Assembly: GCA_022703505.1 (NCBI GenBank)
Contig: JAKLDN010000002.1
Coordinates: forward strand, 434,001 to 498,000
Length of the DNA stretch: 64,000 nucleotides
DNA from: Spirochaetota bacterium
GTDB taxonomy: Bacteria > Spirochaetota > Spirochaetia > Treponematales > UBA12059
Direction: 5' to 3'
Each line of letters begins with the position of its first letter. Positions within the stretch are counted from its first letter, which is position 1. The translations under genes were made by a program, and so were the position numbers. Below, in pieces: positions 53,198-61,440 of the stretch. The notes under the pieces were generated by a model. It did no database searches. It was not told where the DNA came from and worked only from the letters and a program-made list of their open reading frames with translations.

Positions 53198-53971
53198 CTA
53201 CAGGGTACCCTTGTAGGCCCCTCCGTCCACGGCGATCATGGAGCCCGTGACGTAGGAGGCCGCCGGGGACAGCAGGAAGACGGCGACGTTCGCGAACTCC
53301 TCGGGGGTGGCCATGCGGCCCAGGGGGAAGTCCCGGGCCCGCTCGGCCAGCTCGGCCTCCACGGTCGTTCCCTTGGCCGCCGCGCTCGAGGCCACGAGCT
53401 TGGTGGCCCGCTCCGTGGCCGTCCAGCCCGGCAGGATGGAGTTGAACCGGATCCCCTGTCCGCCCAGCTCCAGGGCCAGGGACTTGGTGAGTCCCACCGT
53501 GGCCGCCCGGACCGAGTTGGAGAGGATCAGGTTGGGGATGGGCTGCTTAACCGAGACGGAGGTCACCGTGAGCACGCTGGCCGACCCGGAACGGCGCAGG
53601 TGGGGGAGGGCGGCCCGGATGAGACGGACCGCGCTCAGGAAGCAGAGGTCCACGGCCTTGGCCCAGGCCCCGTCGTCGAAGGACTCGAAGGACCCCGGGG
53701 GCGGACCGCCGGCGTTCACCAGGAGGAGGTCGATACCCCCCAGGGCTTCCGCGGCACGGGCCACGACGGCCTCGGGGACGCCCGCCTCCGACAGGTCGCC
53801 GGGAACCCCTTCCGCCCGGATCTCCCGGGCCGCCTTGGCCAGCTTGTCCGGGTCCCGGCCGTTCAGGGCCACCCGGGCGCCCTCCGCGGCCAGGAGCCGG
53901 GCGGTCGCGAATCCCAATCCGCTGGAGGCCCCCGTCACCAGGGCCCTCAACCCCTTCACTTTCAAGTCCAT
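53198..53971 (-). CDS. Short-chain dehydrogenase/reductase lacking the YxxxK pair
   Basis: 257 aa, SDR fold. Cofactor motif TGASSGLG (14-21), NAGG near 86-89, catalytic Ser S138 in VTSVS. At the positions of the catalytic Tyr and Lys the sequence reads S151-N-S-V-R155, so the usual YxxxK is absent. C-terminal PLGRMATPEEFANVAVFLLS and GSMIAVDGGAYKG are typical. SD gaggagctgct. Either non-classical chemistry or a binding role. Followed by DUF3820. Confidence 0.85.
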   Translation of the reverse strand: MDLKVKGLRALVTGASSGLGFATARLLAAEGARVALNGRDPDKLAKAAREIRAEGVPGDLSEAGVPEAVVARAAEALGGIDLLLVNAGGPPPGSFESFDDGAWAKAVDLCFLSAVRLIRAALPHLRRSGSASVLTVTSVSVKQPIPNLILSNSVRAATVGLTKSLALELGGQGIRFNSILPGWTATERATKLVASSAAAKGTTVEAELAERARDFPLGRMATPEEFANVAVFLLSPAASYVTGSMIAVDGGAYKGTL

Positions 53972-53990
53972 AGCAGCTCCTCGTATGGAG

Positions 53991-54093
53991 CCAATTTTAA
54001 AAGTCGGTCACTTTTGAAATTGGCTTTGCGATTGCTCGCCAATCGCGGATTTCAAGGTAGCTTTTTCAAAACTTCCTGAGTTTTGAAAAAGCC
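53991..54093. repeat. Train of three hairpins between the SDR and FKBP genes
   Basis: Inverted repeats at 53991-54005/54011-54025 (15 bp, one mismatch), 54029-54035/54041-54047 (7 bp) and 54061-54074/54080-54093 (14 bp, perfect), each with a 5-nt loop. Unlike the two trains in the ribosomal region these are A+T-rich, but the serial layout is the same. They lie in the 5' region of the SDR gene, downstream of the FKBP gene. Confidence 0.7.
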
Positions 54094-54158
54094 TTTTATG
54101 GTTAAAAAGATACAGTGGAACCGGAGGGAAGGGAAGGAAGCGGACCTGTATATAGGGA

Positions 54159-54192
54159 AGGGCCGCGGCCCCGTCGACGGGACCGCGGCCCT
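54159..54192. terminator. Hairpin after the FKBP gene
   Basis: Long G+C inverted repeat with outer arms 54159-54168/54183-54192 and an inner cccgtcgacggg palindrome, 17 nt downstream of the FKBP stop. No strong T tract, so termination efficiency is uncertain. Confidence 0.6.
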
Positions 54193-54208
54193 CGTACCGC
54201 GGAAAGGT

Positions 54209-54898
54209 TTACTTCGCCTTCTCGATGGAGAGCAGCTCGACCTCGAAGACCAGGGTGGAGAAGGGGGGGATGACCCCGCCGGCGCCTTCCTCCCCGTAGG
54301 CCAGGGAGGAGGGGATAAAGAGCTTGTACTTGCTCCCCACCGGCATCAACTGGAGGGCCTCCACCCAGCCGGGGATCACTTCCTCCACCACGAACTCGGC
54401 GGGCTCGCCGCGCTCCACGGAGGAGTCGAAGGTCTTGCCGTCCGTGAAGGTTCCGGTGTAGTGGACCTTTACCGAGTCCGTGGCCTTGGGCTTCTCGCCG
54501 GAGCCCTCCGACAGGACCACGTACTGCAGACCGCTCTCGGTGGTCTTGACCCCGTCCTTCTTGCCGTTCTCGGCCAGGAAGGTCTTCTCCTTCTCGGCGT
54601 TCTCGGCGTTCTTCTTTTCCTGGGCTTCCATGACCGCCGCCTGGATGAGCTCCTGGGCCTTTTCCATGTCGATGGCGGGCTTGTCCTTGTCCAGGACGTC
54701 CTTGATCCCCTTGAGGAAGGAGGAGTAATCCAGGGAGACGTAGGCTTCCTTGAGACTGTTGCCGATGGCGACCCCGAAGGCGTAGCTCACGTCCTTCTTG
54801 GAGGCCTTGGGGGCTTCCCCCTCCGCGGGCTTGTCCTGGCCCTTGCAGGAGAGGAGGAGGGAAGAGGCGACGAGAACGGCAAGAATTAGTTTCTTCAT
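54209..54898 (-). CDS. FKBP-type peptidyl-prolyl isomerase lipoprotein (FkpA/Mip-like)
   Basis: 229 aa. Signal peptide with lipobox LLSC (C18), an N-terminal helical dimerisation domain (about 35-110: VSYAFGVAIGNSLKEAYV, KAQELIQAAVMEAQEKK) and a C-terminal FKBP domain with VHYTGTFTDGKTFDSSVERG, VIPGWVEALQLMPVGSKYKL and AYGEEGAGGVIPPFSTLVFE. Acts as a periplasmic folding helper. Its own promoter and a CCTATC/GATAGG dyad lie upstream. Confidence 0.93.
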   Translation of the reverse strand: MKKLILAVLVASSLLLSCKGQDKPAEGEAPKASKKDVSYAFGVAIGNSLKEAYVSLDYSSFLKGIKDVLDKDKPAIDMEKAQELIQAAVMEAQEKKNAENAEKEKTFLAENGKKDGVKTTESGLQYVVLSEGSGEKPKATDSVKVHYTGTFTDGKTFDSSVERGEPAEFVVEEVIPGWVEALQLMPVGSKYKLFIPSSLAYGEEGAGGVIPPFSTLVFEVELLSIEKAK

Positions 54899-54960
54899 AA
54901 CCTATCCAATAAAGTGAGATAGGACGACGGGCGTCCCCGGCCGAGCTCGGCCTTTCAGCT

Positions 54961-54989
54961 AAGATAGAGGGAATTCGAGAAAACGACAA
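54961..54989 (-). promoter_or_regulatory. Candidate promoter of the FKBP gene
   Basis: Minus strand TTGTCG (54984-54989), 17-nt spacer, TATCTT (54961-54966). A CCTATC...GATAGG dyad lies between this promoter and the ATG. Confidence 0.45.
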
Positions 54990-55055
54990 GCCGTCCGGGA
55001 TGTCCGTGGCCGTCGCCCGGGGTTCGGAGAGGCCCGCGTCACAAGGTTCGTGACC

Positions 55056-55922
55056 CTAGGGTCGGCGGGCCTTCCCTTCCTTGAGGCGGTCCGCCAGCTT
55101 GAGCCCCAGGACGGCTGCGCCGAGGGCGGCCAGGACGCAGGCCCCCAGGCCCAGGTACGTGAGGACGGTCCAGCCCAGGGCCGAGAGGACGGCCCCCAGG
55201 AGGAGGGATCCCCGGGCGCCGGACGGAACCTCCCGCAGGGTGAAGTGGATCGTGCAGAAGGAGTTGAGCTCGCTGAAGTCCCCCAGGGAGACCCCCAGCT
55301 CCTGGATCTGTCCCTCGATCTCCAGGATCCGGGTCTCCAGGTCGATCCGGTCCGCCAGGGAGGCCCCGGAGTCCCGCAGGCCGACCAGGCCGTCCCGGGT
55401 CTTCTCCAGGGACAAGCGGCGCGCCTCCAGGGCCCGGAAGTCCGAGGTCCGGTCCGTCTTGATCACGTTGGCGGACCGGAGATCCCCGATAGCCTTGAGG
55501 GTCTCCACGGTCGGGTCGAAGGCGTCCGGGATGACTCCCAGGGAGATGGACAGGACCCGCGCGCCCGGAAGGCCGTAGGAATTCTCCCGCTGGACCAGGG
55601 CCTTGGCCCCCTCGATCGCCAGCTTGACCGCGGCCAGGTCGGAGTCCCAGTGCCCGGTCCTGGACTCGATCTGGGAGACCCGCTCGTACTTCTGCTCCAC
55701 CACCTGGGCTCCCGAGGGGGCCTGATCCACGGCGATCTTGGCGCTGGCGTAGTTCCGGCGCTCCTGCGGGGGGACGGAGGACTGGACCATCTCGCCGGCC
55801 CCGAACCCTCCGAAGGGCGACGGCGCCGTCCGGTCCCGGGTCAGCTCCCAGGCCAGGCGCGCCGCGAACAGGACCGCGAACAGGGCCGCCGCGGCGATCA
55901 GGATTCTCCTCTTCCGTTCCAT
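55056..55922 (-). CDS. DUF4349-family membrane protein
   Basis: 288 aa. One N-terminal TM (about 7-27), an extracytoplasmic region (VVEQKYERVSQIESRTGH, SISLGVIPDAFDPTVETL), a coiled-coil (DFRALEARRLSLEKTRDGL ... DLETRILEIEGQIQEL) and a C-terminal TM pair with a basic tail. The layout is that of DUF4349 proteins, function unknown, often with anti-sigma or envelope genes. SD gaagggaggcacc. Confidence 0.82.
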   Translation of the reverse strand: MERKRRILIAAAALFAVLFAARLAWELTRDRTAPSPFGGFGAGEMVQSSVPPQERRNYASAKIAVDQAPSGAQVVEQKYERVSQIESRTGHWDSDLAAVKLAIEGAKALVQRENSYGLPGARVLSISLGVIPDAFDPTVETLKAIGDLRSANVIKTDRTSDFRALEARRLSLEKTRDGLVGLRDSGASLADRIDLETRILEIEGQIQELGVSLGDFSELNSFCTIHFTLREVPSGARGSLLLGAVLSALGWTVLTYLGLGACVLAALGAAVLGLKLADRLKEGKARRP

Positions 55923-55942
55923 GGTGCCTCCCTTCGGTTCCG

Positions 55943-56755
55943 TCAGCCCAGGGCCACGTCCAAGAGCATCATCAGGGCGAAGCCCCCCAGGGCCCCGAGG
56001 GTGGAGATGTCGGAGTTTCCGGATCCCTGGGATTCCGGTATGACCTCCTCCACCACCACGTAGATCATGGCTCCCGCCGCGAACGAAAGGGCGTAGGGCA
56101 GGAGGGGCTGGGCCGCGACGACCAGGGCGGCCCCCAGGAACCCCGCGATCGGCTCCACGACCCCCGAGGCTTGGCCGTACCAGAAGCTCTTGAGGCGGCT
56201 CATGCCCTCCCGACGGAGGGGGATGGAGACGGCCGCCCCTTCCGGGAAGTTCTGGAGCCCGATGCCCAGGGCCAGGGCGGCGGCTCCCGCCAGGCTCGCT
56301 CCCGGGATCCCCGCCGCCAGAGCGCCGAAGGCCACGCCCACGGCCAGGCCCTCCGGGATGTTGTGCAGGGTGATGGCGAACACGAGGAGAATGGAGCGCT
56401 GCCAGGAGGTCTTGGGCCCCTCGGCGTCCTCCAGCTTGGCCTCGATGTGGAGGTGGGGCAGGATCTTGTCCACGAGCTTGAGGAACAGGCCCCCCGCCAG
56501 GAACCCGATCACCGCGGGGACCCAGGGCACCATGCCCATGCTCTCGGCCATCTCGATGCCCGGGGCCAGGAGGGACCAGAAGGAGGCGGCGGTCATGACC
56601 CCGCCCGCGAACCCGAGCATGGCGTCCAGGACCCGCCGGTCGATCTTCTTGAAGAAGAAGACCATCCCGGCCCCCAGGGCCGTCACCCCCCAGGTGAAGA
56701 GGGTCGCCAGGAGCGCCTGGACCGTATGCGGAAGCCGGGCGAAGGTATCGAACAT
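55943..56755 (-). CDS. ZIP-family divalent metal transporter
   Basis: 270 aa, eight hydrophobic segments, ZupT/GufA type. Metal-site motifs [14 protein letters not shown] and [14 protein letters not shown] and the EEVIPESQ segment. A His/acid-containing loop ([13 protein letters not shown]) separates TM3 and TM4. Imports Zn2+ or other divalent ions across the inner membrane. Gap of 20 nt to the DUF4349 gene; probably one unit. Confidence 0.92.
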   Translation of the reverse strand: MFDTFARLPHTVQALLATLFTWGVTALGAGMVFFFKKIDRRVLDAMLGFAGGVMTAASFWSLLAPGIEMAESMGMVPWVPAVIGFLAGGLFLKLVDKILPHLHIEAKLEDAEGPKTSWQRSILLVFAITLHNIPEGLAVGVAFGALAAGIPGASLAGAAALALGIGLQNFPEGAAVSIPLRREGMSRLKSFWYGQASGVVEPIAGFLGAALVVAAQPLLPYALSFAAGAMIYVVVEEVIPESQGSGNSDISTLGALGGFALMMLLDVALG

Positions 56756-56809
56756 GGAAGCATCCTTTCCGGGCGCTCCGGCGGCGTTTCCGCCCGCCGG
56801 TCCCGCGCG

Positions 56810-57886
56810 TTACAGGTAGACGGTGTTCGGCCGGAGCAGGTCCGCGGCCAGGCAGGAATGCACCGGACAGAGGAAAACCAGGTCCCCGATCCGCGTCGAC
56901 GCCAAGTCCTCAGGTCCCATCCGGACGATCCCGTGCTCCTGGGTCACCGTCCGGACCCCGGCCCCCTCCCGGAAGCCCGTCCACCGGCCGTCCCGGACCT
57001 CGAAGACGGCCCCGTAGGAAGTCCCCCCCTCCGGAAGGGTCTGGGACTGCTTGGACAGGTGCACGGCCCCCCCGTAGACTACGGCCTCCCCTCGGTCGGG
57101 GTAGACCCCGACGACCGGGCAGGCCACGGCCGCCGCGATGTCCCCGGGGGAGCAGGATCCCGCGACGTACTGCTGGAGGTCGTAGTAGGCGAAGTTCCCG
57201 GGCCGGACCTCGTCCAGGCCGGACCAGTCCTCCACGAGGCTCATAGAGGGGGTGTCCCCGAAGGAGGCCCGCAGGTCCGGCCAGCCCTCGGAGGCCAGGA
57301 AGGCCTTGGCGGCAAGGAGGGCGTCCCGACCCTCCCGGAAGAGGGCGGCTACGGCCTCCCGGCCCCGGACCCCGTAGGTCCGGGAATCGTGGGTCAGGAC
57401 CCCCGCCAGGCGGAGGCGCGGGGCCGCTCGGACCGCCTCGGACACAGCCCGGAGTCCCTCCCGGTCCTCCGCCCGGATCCCGCAGCGACGGGAACCCACG
57501 TCGATCTTGATCCACAGGTCGACGGGCCGGGAGAGCCCCGCGGCCAGGGCCCGGATCGTCTCCGGGTTGTCCGCCAGGAGCCCCAGGCGGATCCGCCCCG
57601 CCAGCTCGTCCATCTCCCCGATCTCCCGGAGGTTGGCCGGAAAGGCGATGGTCAGGTCGTCCCAGCCGTCGTCCGCGAAGAGCTTGGCCATCTCCACGGA
57701 GGAGACCGTGCCGGTCCGGACCCCCAGGTCCCGGAAGAGGCGCCCGATGACCCGGGACTGGTGGGTCTTGAGGTGGGGCCGGAAGGCGGTCCCGTTCCGG
57801 TCCGCCCGTCCCTTCATCCTGAGCACGTTCTCCCGGACCTTGCCGGTGTCCACCACGAGGGTGGGGCGCCGGATCTCCTCGAACAT
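56810..57886 (-). CDS. DSD1-like PLP enzyme (D-threonine aldolase/D-serine dehydratase family)
   Basis: 358 aa, fold type III. PLP lysine in FRPHLKTHQSRVIG, phosphate segment SFGDTPSMS and the C-terminal DSD1 domain with the metal pair HxC in CPVHSCLAADLL and EHGIVRMG. Members act on D-threonine, D-serine or 3-hydroxyaspartate; the exact substrate cannot be told. Start ATG 57886 after ggaggtattcc. Confidence 0.85.
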   Translation of the reverse strand: MFEEIRRPTLVVDTGKVRENVLRMKGRADRNGTAFRPHLKTHQSRVIGRLFRDLGVRTGTVSSVEMAKLFADDGWDDLTIAFPANLREIGEMDELAGRIRLGLLADNPETIRALAAGLSRPVDLWIKIDVGSRRCGIRAEDREGLRAVSEAVRAAPRLRLAGVLTHDSRTYGVRGREAVAALFREGRDALLAAKAFLASEGWPDLRASFGDTPSMSLVEDWSGLDEVRPGNFAYYDLQQYVAGSCSPGDIAAAVACPVVGVYPDRGEAVVYGGAVHLSKQSQTLPEGGTSYGAVFEVRDGRWTGFREGAGVRTVTQEHGIVRMGPEDLASTRIGDLVFLCPVHSCLAADLLRPNTVYL

Positions 57887-57940
57887 GGAATACCTCCGTT
57901 CCGGGGGGCTCTCGCTATCCTTCGAGCATCCCGTCAAACG

Positions 57941-58444
57941 CTAACAATCCAGTCCGCCGGCCGGTCCGAGATCCCGGGGAGGCGCGGGGGAGGAGAAGTC
58001 CCGGGCGGCGGGGTCGGAGAGGGCGGCCGCCAGCTCGTCCATCCGACGGAGCTTCCGGGACAGGTCCCGTGCCAGGTTCATCATCAAAAGGGCGAAGATC
58101 TTGGGGTCCATGCAGTAGATCTGCCGGACCGCCCGGTTCGAGATGGCCGCGACGCGGAGGGGCCCGAGGGCGCGGACCGTGGCGGCCGAGGGCTGGACGT
58201 CCAGGAGCTCCATCTCCCCGAAGGTCTCCCCCTCCCCGAGTTCGGTCAGGACGCGGGTTCCCTTCACGATTTGGACGCGGCCGTCCAGGATGAAGTAGAC
58301 GCTGTCGTTGGGGTCCCCCTCCCGGAGGACGGACTGGCCCTCGGAGTAGGACGAGGGGAGCAGCAGGGGACGTATCCGCTCGACCTGATCCGGGATCATC
58401 CCCCCGAAGAGGGAGTACTTCTGGAGTGAGGCGGTGTCGATCAC
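57941..58444 (-). CDS. Cyclic-nucleotide-binding-domain protein without DNA-binding domain
   Basis: 167 aa. One cNMP-binding domain (VLREGDPNDSVYFILDGRVQ, GEGETFGEMELLD), then about 60 residues with a helix, and no helix-turn-helix, so it is a sensor or adaptor rather than a CRP-type factor. GTG start, SD ggagg. The CHASE2 cyclase at 23258 could make its ligand; direct evidence is lacking. Confidence 0.85.
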   Translation of the reverse strand: MIDTASLQKYSLFGGMIPDQVERIRPLLLPSSYSEGQSVLREGDPNDSVYFILDGRVQIVKGTRVLTELGEGETFGEMELLDVQPSAATVRALGPLRVAAISNRAVRQIYCMDPKIFALLMMNLARDLSRKLRRMDELAAALSDPAARDFSSPAPPRDLGPAGGLDC

Positions 58445-58576
58445 GGACGCCTCCGGGCGGGCCTACGCCGGGGCCGCGGATCGGGAAGGTTCATACCCTG
58501 ACAACCATAGCACGGGCCCCGGAGGGGCACAAGGCCGAGGGAGGGGCTTCACAAGCTTCGTACCACCGGGAGCGGG

Positions 58577-58605
58577 TTGCCCGATCCGTCCCGGGCCGCT
58601 AGGAT
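58577..58605 (+). promoter_or_regulatory. Promoter of the HD-domain gene, probably leaderless
   Basis: TTGCCC (58577-58582), 17-nt spacer, TAGGAT (58600-58605). The ATG at 58613 begins 7 nt after the -10, with no SD. Confidence 0.5.
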
Positions 58606-58612
58606 GGCGGAC

Positions 58613-59314
58613 ATGAAGCGCAAAGCCGGATTTCCCGAGGACCTCCTGTTCGGCGCGGCTCCCGCGGGAACCGCGCCCGCCGAGGGCCCGACTGCCGCGG
58701 CGGCCGGCCCGGCCTCCCCGGGCGACCCGTCCCCGGAGGAGGCCCTCCTCCGCGCGTACCTGCGGGTCCTGGCCCTCAAGCGCCTCTACCGACAGGGCTG
58801 GCTCAAGCGGGGCGTCCCGGAGGAACGGTGCGAGTCCGTGGCGGACCACAGCTTCGGCACCGCCGTGCTCGCCCTGTTCCTGGCGGGACGGGAACCCTTC
58901 CGGGACGCGGACCCCGGCAGGACCTGCCGCATGGCCCTGGCCCACGAGCTGGGGGAGGTCTACGCCGGGGACATCACCCCCGTGGACGGCATTTCAAAGG
59001 AAGAGAAGTACCGGATGGAACGGGAATCCCTCCTCCGGGTGCTCGAGGGGGCGCCGGGATCCGGGGAGATCCTGGCCCTCTGGGAGGAGTTCGAGGAAGG
59101 CGCCAGTCCGGAGGCCCGCCTCCTGCGCCGCCTGGACCGCCTGGAGATGGGCATCCAGGCCGCGGTCTACCGGGCGGAGGGCTTTCCCCGGATGGAGGAA
59201 TTCCTGGAGAGCGCCCGCAAGGCCGCGGGCGAGGGGCTCCCGGGGGAGGTGTTGGCGATGGCGGTCAACCGTCCATCCTCCTCAGCTGATCCCGCAGGTC
59301 CTCGGTCTCCTTGA
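58613..59314 (+). CDS. HD-domain phosphohydrolase (YfbR/HDDC2-like)
   Basis: 233 aa. Metal ligands in ESVADHSFGTAVLAL, ALAHELGEVYAGDITP (HE pair) and RLDRLEMGIQA. The segment between is of the 5'-deoxynucleotidase type. An N-terminal Ala/Pro-rich ~45 residues and a short Ser/Pro tail are unusual. The 3' end overlaps the convergent SrkA-like gene by 50 bp. Likely hydrolyses deoxynucleoside monophosphates. Confidence 0.83.
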   Translation: MKRKAGFPEDLLFGAAPAGTAPAEGPTAAAAGPASPGDPSPEEALLRAYLRVLALKRLYRQGWLKRGVPEERCESVADHSFGTAVLALFLAGREPFRDADPGRTCRMALAHELGEVYAGDITPVDGISKEEKYRMERESLLRVLEGAPGSGEILALWEEFEEGASPEARLLRRLDRLEMGIQAAVYRAEGFPRMEEFLESARKAAGEGLPGEVLAMAVNRPSSSADPAGPRSP

Positions 59315-60248
59315 TCCAGAAGGCCCGGCCGCCCCAGTCCGGGAAGTGCCGGAGGAATCCCGCGTCCCCCCGCTGGCGGGCCTGCCAGGCCAGGTAATGG
59401 ACCATCCGCAGGAAGCGCAGGGGCTCGATCAGGGCCCGTTCCGCGGAATCGAAGGGCCGGAACTCCTCGTACCCCTCCAGGATGAGGGCGAACTCCCGTC
59501 GGCATTCGTCCGAGGGGCCGGGAAGGAGGAGCCACAGGTCCTGGACGGCGGGCCCCATGACCATGTCGTCGAAGTCCATGAGCAACAGCCCCTCTCCGGG
59601 CCGGTCCAGGATATTGCCCCGGTGGAAGTCGCCGTGGATGCGCAGGAGCCGGGCCTCCGCCAGGAGGGGATCCAGGATCTCCCGGGCCCCCTCGACGGCC
59701 TCGCGGAACTCGGCCCGGCACTCGGGATGGGGCATTCCCTCCCGTTCCAATTCCTCGACATAGGCCGAGAGGAGTCCGGGGCGGAAGGAGATCCTCCGCT
59801 CCGCGGAGCGGAGGGCCCCCACGGCGTGGACCCGGCCGGCCAGGCGGCCCAGGCGCAGCCAGTCCTCGTCGGACTCCGCATCGAAGAGCCGGCCCCCCCG
59901 ACGGGGGAAGAGGGCGAAGGGGTAGAGGACGTCCCCGCCGTCCGGTGCCTCCAGGGCCAGGACCGGGAGTGTATCCCCCTCCGAGTCCGGAAGGGGGGCC
60001 GCCACCGGGATCTCCGCCGCGGCCAGCTCCGCCAGGAAGGCGTGCTCCTCCCGTATCGCCTCCGCTGTCCAACGTCCGGGGCGGTAGAACTTGGCAACGA
60101 AGTCCCGGCCGTCGGCGGACCGCAGTCCGTAGACCCGGTTGACGTAGCTGGGATAGGGGACCCAGATCCCCTTCAGGTCCAGGCCGAAGGCCTCCCGAAC
60201 GGATTCCATCGCGAGTTCGGGGTTCAGGACGTCGAAGGGAGCGGTCAT
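59265..60248 (-). CDS. SrkA/YihE-like protein kinase
   Basis: 327 aa, aminoglycoside-phosphotransferase fold. Catalytic loop RIHGDFHRGNILD and metal loop LLMDFDDMVMGPAVQDLWLL, which matches SrkA (YihE), a stress-response Ser/Thr kinase. Lysine in DFVAKFYRPG binds ATP. Start ATG 60248 has no SD, and TACAGT lies 6 nt upstream, implying a leaderless mRNA. Confidence 0.85.
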   Translation of the reverse strand: MTAPFDVLNPELAMESVREAFGLDLKGIWVPYPSYVNRVYGLRSADGRDFVAKFYRPGRWTAEAIREEHAFLAELAAAEIPVAAPLPDSEGDTLPVLALEAPDGGDVLYPFALFPRRGGRLFDAESDEDWLRLGRLAGRVHAVGALRSAERRISFRPGLLSAYVEELEREGMPHPECRAEFREAVEGAREILDPLLAEARLLRIHGDFHRGNILDRPGEGLLLMDFDDMVMGPAVQDLWLLLPGPSDECRREFALILEGYEEFRPFDSAERALIEPLRFLRMVHYLAWQARQRGDAGFLRHFPDWGGRAFWIKETEDLRDQLRRMDG

Positions 60249-60254
60249 GGGTCC

Positions 60255-60284
60255 ACTGTACGGCACCCGCCAGCCGCGCGGCAA
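60255..60284 (-). promoter_or_regulatory. SrkA-like gene promoter, probably leaderless
   Basis: Minus strand TTGCCG (60279-60284), 18-nt spacer, TACAGT (60255-60260), 6 nt from the ATG. Confidence 0.5.
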
Positions 60285-60292
60285 GCACCGGC

Positions 60293-60322
60293 TTTACCGA
60301 GCCGGGTTCCGGCGCCTATACT
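60293..60322 (+). promoter_or_regulatory. Promoter of the NAD-epimerase gene
   Basis: TTTACC (60293-60298), 18-nt spacer, TATACT (60317-60322), 40 nt upstream of the ATG at 60363 and back to back with the SrkA-like promoter. Confidence 0.55.
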
Positions 60323-60362
60323 GGCCGCCGTTTGCCGGAATTTCCGAGGGGGGGAGCGCCGC

Positions 60363-61352
60363 ATGAGGATTTTCATCACGGGAGCCACGGGATATATCGG
60401 ATCCGCCTTAGCTCTGTCCCTGCTGGAGGAGGGCCACGAGGTGGCCGCCCTGGCCCGGAATCCGGACCGGGGGGGCTTCCTGGCGGCCCGGGGAGCCCGG
60501 GTCGTCCGGGGCGACCTGGGGGACGAGGGGTCCCTGGACCGGCTCTGCGAGGGGGCCGAGGCGGGGTTCCACCTGGCCGGCTGGGTCAAGGCCTCGGGGT
60601 CCCCCGCCGACTACGAGGAGGCCAACGTGGCCGGGGCCCGCCGGGCCTTCGAGGCCGCCGTCCGGGCGGGGGTCCGGCGGGTGGTCTTCACCTCCTCCGC
60701 GGGAGTCCTGGGCCCGGCCCTGGACGGATCCCCCGTCCACGAGGACTCGCCCCGGCGCATCGGCTTCTTGAACGACTACGAGCGGACCAAGGCCCAGGCG
60801 GAGATCCTGGTCCCGGGCTTCCTGGACCGGGGGCTCGAGATCGTCACGGTGAACCCCACCCGGGTCTACGGCTGTCCCGTCGGACCGGACCTGCCCCCCT
60901 ACACGGCCATGATCGACCGCTACCTCCGGGGGAAGTTCCTGCTCATTCCCGGGGACGGCCGGAGCCTGGGCAACTACGCCTTCCTGGACGACGTGGTCGA
61001 GGGGCACCGGGCGGCCCTGGCCCGGGGCGTACCCGGACGCCGCCACCTCCTGGGAGGGCACGACCTGTCCTACCGGGACTTCTTCGCGGCCCTGGCCCGG
61101 GCCTCCGGGGTGGAGCGCCGGTTGCCGACAGCGCCGGCGGCCCTCCTCTACGCCGCGGCCGGCCTGGCCGGGGTAGCCGCCCGGCTGACCGGGGGCCGCC
61201 CCCTCCTCACCCCCGCCTGGGTCAAGCGCTTCCTGTACGACTGGAAGGTCTCCTCGGCCCGGGCCGAGTCGGAACTGGGATACCAAATCACGCCCCTCCC
61301 GGTCGCCCTGGCCCGGACGGTCCGGGGACTGCGGGACCGGGGCGGGTACTGA
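60363..61352 (+). CDS. NAD-dependent epimerase/dehydratase family protein
   Basis: 329 aa extended SDR. GATGYIGSALALSL (NAD-binding) at the start, FTSSAGVLGPA, the catalytic YERTK and NPTRVYG. Similar in layout to dihydroflavonol-reductase-like and hopanoid-associated epimerases. SD gagggggggagc. Substrate unknown. Confidence 0.87.
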   Translation: MRIFITGATGYIGSALALSLLEEGHEVAALARNPDRGGFLAARGARVVRGDLGDEGSLDRLCEGAEAGFHLAGWVKASGSPADYEEANVAGARRAFEAAVRAGVRRVVFTSSAGVLGPALDGSPVHEDSPRRIGFLNDYERTKAQAEILVPGFLDRGLEIVTVNPTRVYGCPVGPDLPPYTAMIDRYLRGKFLLIPGDGRSLGNYAFLDDVVEGHRAALARGVPGRRHLLGGHDLSYRDFFAALARASGVERRLPTAPAALLYAAAGLAGVAARLTGGRPLLTPAWVKRFLYDWKVSSARAESELGYQITPLPVALARTVRGLRDRGGY

Positions 61353-61373
61353 GGGCGCGGCTTCGGGCGCTTC

Positions 61374-61402
61374 TTCACTCCGGGAGGCGCCCCTGGTATA
61401 CT
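61374..61402 (+). promoter_or_regulatory. Promoter of the M29 aminopeptidase gene
   Basis: TTCACT (61374-61379), 17-nt spacer ending TGG, TATACT (61397-61402): extended -10 type, 38 nt upstream of the ATG. Confidence 0.65.
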
Positions 61403-61440
61403 CGATTCCGAATCCCCGATCCCTACCCGAGGATAGCCCC

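Noticed and set aside
54099-54889. 268-codon + strand frame over the FKBP gene
   Set aside because: Composition is Leu/Asp/Gly-rich antisense of a clear FKBP lipoprotein gene, with no SD.
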